This document shows positions 61,465 through 64,000 of a stretch of DNA of 64,000 nt, one piece after another; position 1 is the first letter of the stretch, and each line of letters opens with the position of its first letter. A program made the translations under genes and the position numbers. Origin of the DNA: an uncultured Ruminococcus sp. (GTDB lineage Bacteria > Bacillota > Clostridia > Oscillospirales > Acutalibacteraceae); assembly GCA_902799245.1 (NCBI GenBank), contig CADBZY010000006.1:49141-113140 (forward strand). Direction: 5' to 3'. The notes under the pieces were generated by a model. It was not told where the DNA came from. It saw nothing but the letters and a program-made list of their open reading frames with translations, and searched no databases.

Positions 61465-62913
61465 ATGACAATGTACAATGCAAAAGTATGGGAAACCGTC
61501 ATGGGTCTGGAAGTCCATGTGGAATTGGCCACCAAGACGAAGATATTCTGCTCCTGCACCACCGAATTCGGCGGTGAACCCAATACCCACTGCTGCCCGA
61601 TCTGCACGGGTATGCCCGGCGTGCTGCCTTCGCTCAACAAGGCCGTTGTGGAATACGCTACAAAAGCGGGACTTGCGCTGAACTGTGAGATCACACGCTA
61701 CAACAAATTCGACCGCAAAAACTACTTCTACCCCGACCTTCCCAAGGCGTACCAGATCAGCCAGCTCTACCTCCCCATCTGCCGCAACGGCGGCATAGAG
61801 ATTGAAGCCGAGGATGGCGGCAGGAAGGTCATCGGCATTCACGAGATACACATGGAGGAGGACGCCGGCAAGCTGGTGCACGACCCTTCCACCAATTCCA
61901 CCATGGTGGACTACAACCGCTGCGGCGTGCCGCTGATCGAAATCGTCAGCGAACCCGACTTCCGCTCGGCGAATGAGGTCATCCGCTATCTCGAAAAGCT
62001 CAAGGCGATTCTGCAATACATCGGCGTTTCCGACTGCAAAATGCAGGAAGGCTCCCTCCGCGCCGACGTCAATCTGTCCGTGCGTCCTGTCGGTTCCGAC
62101 ACCTTCGGCACACGCACCGAGATGAAGAACATGAACTCCTTCAAGGCGATCATGCGCGCCATTCAGTACGAAGCCAACCGTCAGGTAGAGGTGATGGAGC
62201 ACGGCGGAGAGGTCATGCAGGAAACCCGCCGCTGGGACGACAACATGGGTGCTTCCTTTGCCATGCGTTCCAAAGAAGACGCGCAGGACTACAAATATTT
62301 CCCGGAGCCGGACCTGATTCCCATAGAGATCAGCGAAGAAACCATTGAACAAACGAAGAAGTCCCTTCCCGAGCTGCCGGAGGAAAAGACCCGGCGCTAC
62401 GTAAACGAACTGGGGCTTTCGGAATACGACGCTTCCCAGCTCACAGGCTCCAAAGCGCTTGTCGATCTGTTCGAGCAGAACCTCGCGGCAGGCTATCCCG
62501 CCAAGGAGATTGCCAATTGGATTATGGGCGAAGTCATGCATCTGCTCAGCGACAGCGGCAAGGAGCCGGAGGACATGGCGTTCGACTACGGCTATCTCGG
62601 TTCGCTCATCGGCATGGTGCAGAAGAACGAAATCACCCGCAACACCGCAAAGAAGGTATTCAAGGCGGTGTTTGAGGAAGGCTGCGATCCGGTTCAGTAC
62701 GTCGAGCAGCATAACCTGAAAACCGTCACCGACACCGGCGCGGTCAAGGCGGTCATTGAGGAAGTGGTCGCGGCCAATCAGAAATCCGTGGACGAGTACA
62801 AATCCGGCAAGGAAAAGGCGCTGCAATACCTCATCGGGCAGTCGATGCGCGCCCTTCGCGGCAAGGCAGATCCGCAGACCGTCACGGCAATATTGAAGGA
62901 AATACTGGGATAA
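61465..62913 (+). CDS. gatB: Asp/Glu-tRNA amidotransferase subunit B
   Basis: A 482-aa subunit that binds the misacylated tRNA and phosphorylates its side chain with ATP. It has the N-terminal ETVMGLEVHVEL, the zinc-site cysteines in CSCTTEF and HCCPICTGMPG, EGSLRADVNLSVR, and a C-terminal YqeY-like helical tail. With GatA and GatC it forms the complete complex. Confidence 0.96.
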   Translation: MTMYNAKVWETVMGLEVHVELATKTKIFCSCTTEFGGEPNTHCCPICTGMPGVLPSLNKAVVEYATKAGLALNCEITRYNKFDRKNYFYPDLPKAYQISQLYLPICRNGGIEIEAEDGGRKVIGIHEIHMEEDAGKLVHDPSTNSTMVDYNRCGVPLIEIVSEPDFRSANEVIRYLEKLKAILQYIGVSDCKMQEGSLRADVNLSVRPVGSDTFGTRTEMKNMNSFKAIMRAIQYEANRQVEVMEHGGEVMQETRRWDDNMGASFAMRSKEDAQDYKYFPEPDLIPIEISEETIEQTKKSLPELPEEKTRRYVNELGLSEYDASQLTGSKALVDLFEQNLAAGYPAKEIANWIMGEVMHLLSDSGKEPEDMAFDYGYLGSLIGMVQKNEITRNTAKKVFKAVFEEGCDPVQYVEQHNLKTVTDTGAVKAVIEEVVAANQKSVDEYKSGKEKALQYLIGQSMRALRGKADPQTVTAILKEILG

Positions 62914-62962
62914 AACGGCTTGTTTTTTCAGAAAGCCTGTTTTGCATAGAACCCTGTAACAA

Positions 62963-63014
62963 AATCCGCATTGTCCGGCTTTGGTGATAAAAGCCCGGCA
63001 ATGCGGATTTTTTC
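62963..63014 (+). terminator. Terminator of gatCAB
   Basis: AATCCGCATTG-TCCGGC pairs with GCCCGG-CAATGCGGATT, followed by TTTTTC. Confidence 0.9.
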
Positions 63015-63060
63015 GGAACGGCGGTGGGTCAGTGATGTCTTGGCCGCTTATGAGCCAAAT

Positions 63061-63092
63061 CCCGCCGCACAGCCGTTCCGGTGTGCGGCGGG
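63061..63092. other. Perfect GC-rich inverted repeat
   Basis: CCCGCCGCAC (63061-63070) and GTGCGGCGGG (63083-63092) form a perfect 10-bp stem with a 12-nt loop; there is no T-run, so it is not a standard terminator. Confidence 0.6.
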
Positions 63093-63133
63093 AGGTAAAC
63101 GTTGTTTTTTATGTGAAAGTCTGATTATTTTAT

Positions 63134-63194
63134 TGTGATTGAATGTGATTTTAAGGATTAATTGTGTTATTTAAAATGTGATTTGTTTGTGATT
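63134..63194 (+). repeat. Four TGTGATT direct repeats
   Basis: Exact TGTGATT at 63134, 63144, 63177 and 63188. The intervals of 10, 33 and 11 bp put all copies close to one DNA face. Function unknown. Confidence 0.5.
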
Positions 63195-63830
63195 TAAGGA
63201 TGGATCGCACGTCATATGTGCTTTTTATATCGTTTGATTAATGGCTGTTCCCCATTCCATGCCCCCTTGGTTTGTTGATGATTGTTCATTGCTGCGTTGT
63301 GATAAAGTAAAAATATCATCTCCTCTTTCTTCGCATCAGCCGTTTCCCGTTACCTTTTATATACTCCATGACAAATGAAGCATTGATAAATAGTGAGGTT
63401 TTGATTTTTTGGTAATTTAGGGTATTTGGTTTTAGTAATTTATAGGTTGTGTAAGAAGATTGTCGCTGTTGTGTTTTATGACAGCGACGTACAGATAAAC
63501 GGCGGCTTCTGCGTTCCGGGCTTCACTTAAGCGGCTGACAATGAACAAAACCCCGGCTTCAGACGAAATGCCGAAGACAAACAATTGGGGAAAATTAATT
63601 TATGGCGGCATTGCCTGTTGCGAGTATTCTGTTATCACGGCCTGTCCGGCTGTCGGAAAACCGGCGGCAGCTGATTGTCTGTTGCTTTCTTCGTTCTTTC
63701 TCTTTGCCCTTTCACTTATAAAACGATTCAGACCTCAAAAAGGTAGCACTATTATTGAAAATATTTTTCAGAAGCATAAGATTTGTCGATATGCATAAAT
63801 ATCCAAGCAAGAATTTATGCATATATAATA

Positions 63831-63895
63831 AAGCCGCGCAGGGCATCTTCCCGAATTCATCACTGACCGGAAAGCTGTCCTGCGCGGCTTGTTTT
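63831..63895 (+). terminator. Terminator-like hairpin near the right edge
   Basis: AAGCCGCGCAGG (63831-63842) pairs perfectly with CCTGCGCGGCTT (63879-63890) across a 36-nt loop, followed by GTTTT. No gene feeding it is recognisable upstream on +. An AT-rich stem ATGCATAAAT/ATTTATGCAT (63791-63822) lies just before it. Confidence 0.6.
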
Positions 63896-64000
63896 ACAAT
63901 GGAATAAAAGTTTCTCATTTTATCGGACTATATGCATGTAAATTTCGATGAAACCGCATCAACACGGGATTTACGGCATTTCTTAATTTAACGATGCATA

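Larger units (their letters stand above)
62914..64000. other. Gene-free 1.1-kb region
   Basis: No open frame here has both a ribosome binding site and protein-like composition. It contains the gatB terminator, a perfect GC-rich hairpin at 63061-63092, four TGTGATT direct repeats at 63134-63194, an AT-rich hairpin at 63791-63822 and a terminator-like hairpin at 63831-63895. The remaining DNA is AT-rich. Confidence 0.6.

Noticed and set aside
61003..62826. 607-aa open frame antisense to gatA/gatB
   Set aside because: Shadow of the strongly supported gatB coding frame; composition is His/Val-rich as expected for a reverse-frame artefact.
63541..63798. Possible 85-aa protein with one hydrophobic segment
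   Set aside because: No ribosome binding site, no promoter and no family resemblance.
63712..63918. Possible 68-aa protein on the minus strand
   Set aside because: It runs through two hairpins including a terminator-like stem and lacks a ribosome binding site.
1..64000. tRNA, rRNA and CRISPR features
   Set aside because: No cloverleaf with a TTCGANNC arm, rRNA-like segment or spaced direct-repeat array was found in the intergenic spaces; the heptamer arrays have no spacers and are not CRISPR.

Overview
The window looks like a chromosomal segment of an anaerobic, low-to-mid GC Gram-positive in the Clostridia, most like Ruminococcus/Oscillospiraceae. This is inferred from the GatCAB amidotransferase, SpoVAD, small Clostridia-type families (DUF6465, DUF5685, DUF4250, DUF2304), Gram-positive lipoboxes, strong AGGAGG ribosome binding sites and consensus sigma-A promoters. 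No rRNA, tRNA, CRISPR array, transposase or prophage was found.

Layout. 1-4.2 kb (+): end of an adenosine-deaminase-like gene, an esterase, two ABC-2 permeases without an adjacent ATPase, and a Nudix hydrolase. 4.3-11.2 kb (-): a Lys/Ala/Glu-rich DUF6465 protein, then a run from hisS to aspS interrupted by three acetyltransferases and small membrane proteins. 11.4-14.9 kb (+): a CUT1 sugar ABC importer (binding protein, intercistronic terminator, two permeases, no ATPase). 15-21.4 kb: a small lipoprotein, a membrane protein, ilvE, folB-folK, a GH13 alpha-glucan hydrolase and a DUF2304 protein. 21.6-25.5 kb (+): a PAS/degenerate-GGDEF protein, bioY under a BirA-type operator, and a phosphoesterase. 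25.6-28.7 kb (-): a zinc-ribbon membrane protein, a DUF5685/J-domain pair and an rlmA-type methyltransferase. 28.9-31.6 kb (+): a fused MacB-like ABC transporter.

31.8-47.5 kb (-) is the centrepiece: an 11-gene operon from one promoter for a Pel-type exopolysaccharide. In transcription order it encodes a DUF2194 candidate deacetylase, PelF, PelG, two GT8 enzymes, a PelD fused to an N-terminal SDR domain, PelE, a large polytopic GT-C-like protein, and GT2, GT4 and GT2 enzymes. The SDR has lost its Tyr/Lys pair. The PelD C-terminus keeps an RxxD c-di-GMP I-site but has no GGDEF motif, so the machinery is probably gated by c-di-GMP. The PAS protein at 21.6 kb likewise keeps RxxD while its GGDEF reads VGDRF.

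47.8-50.6 kb (-): TrkA/TrkH potassium uptake. 50.8-54.7 kb: a lone spoVAD, a DUF4250 protein and ppk with an unusual acidic tail. 55-59.4 kb: a secreted protein with five Ig-like modules, converging on an LCP-family protein. 59.7-62.9 kb (+): gatCAB. The last 1.1 kb holds no credible gene.

Two intergenic repeat families stand out. One is a roughly 200-310 bp element (three copies) with short terminal inverted repeats and internal hairpins whose sequence changes while pairing is kept. The other is 7-bp tandem arrays, some paired with GC-rich palindromes, that abut or overlap stop codons (aspS, ppk).
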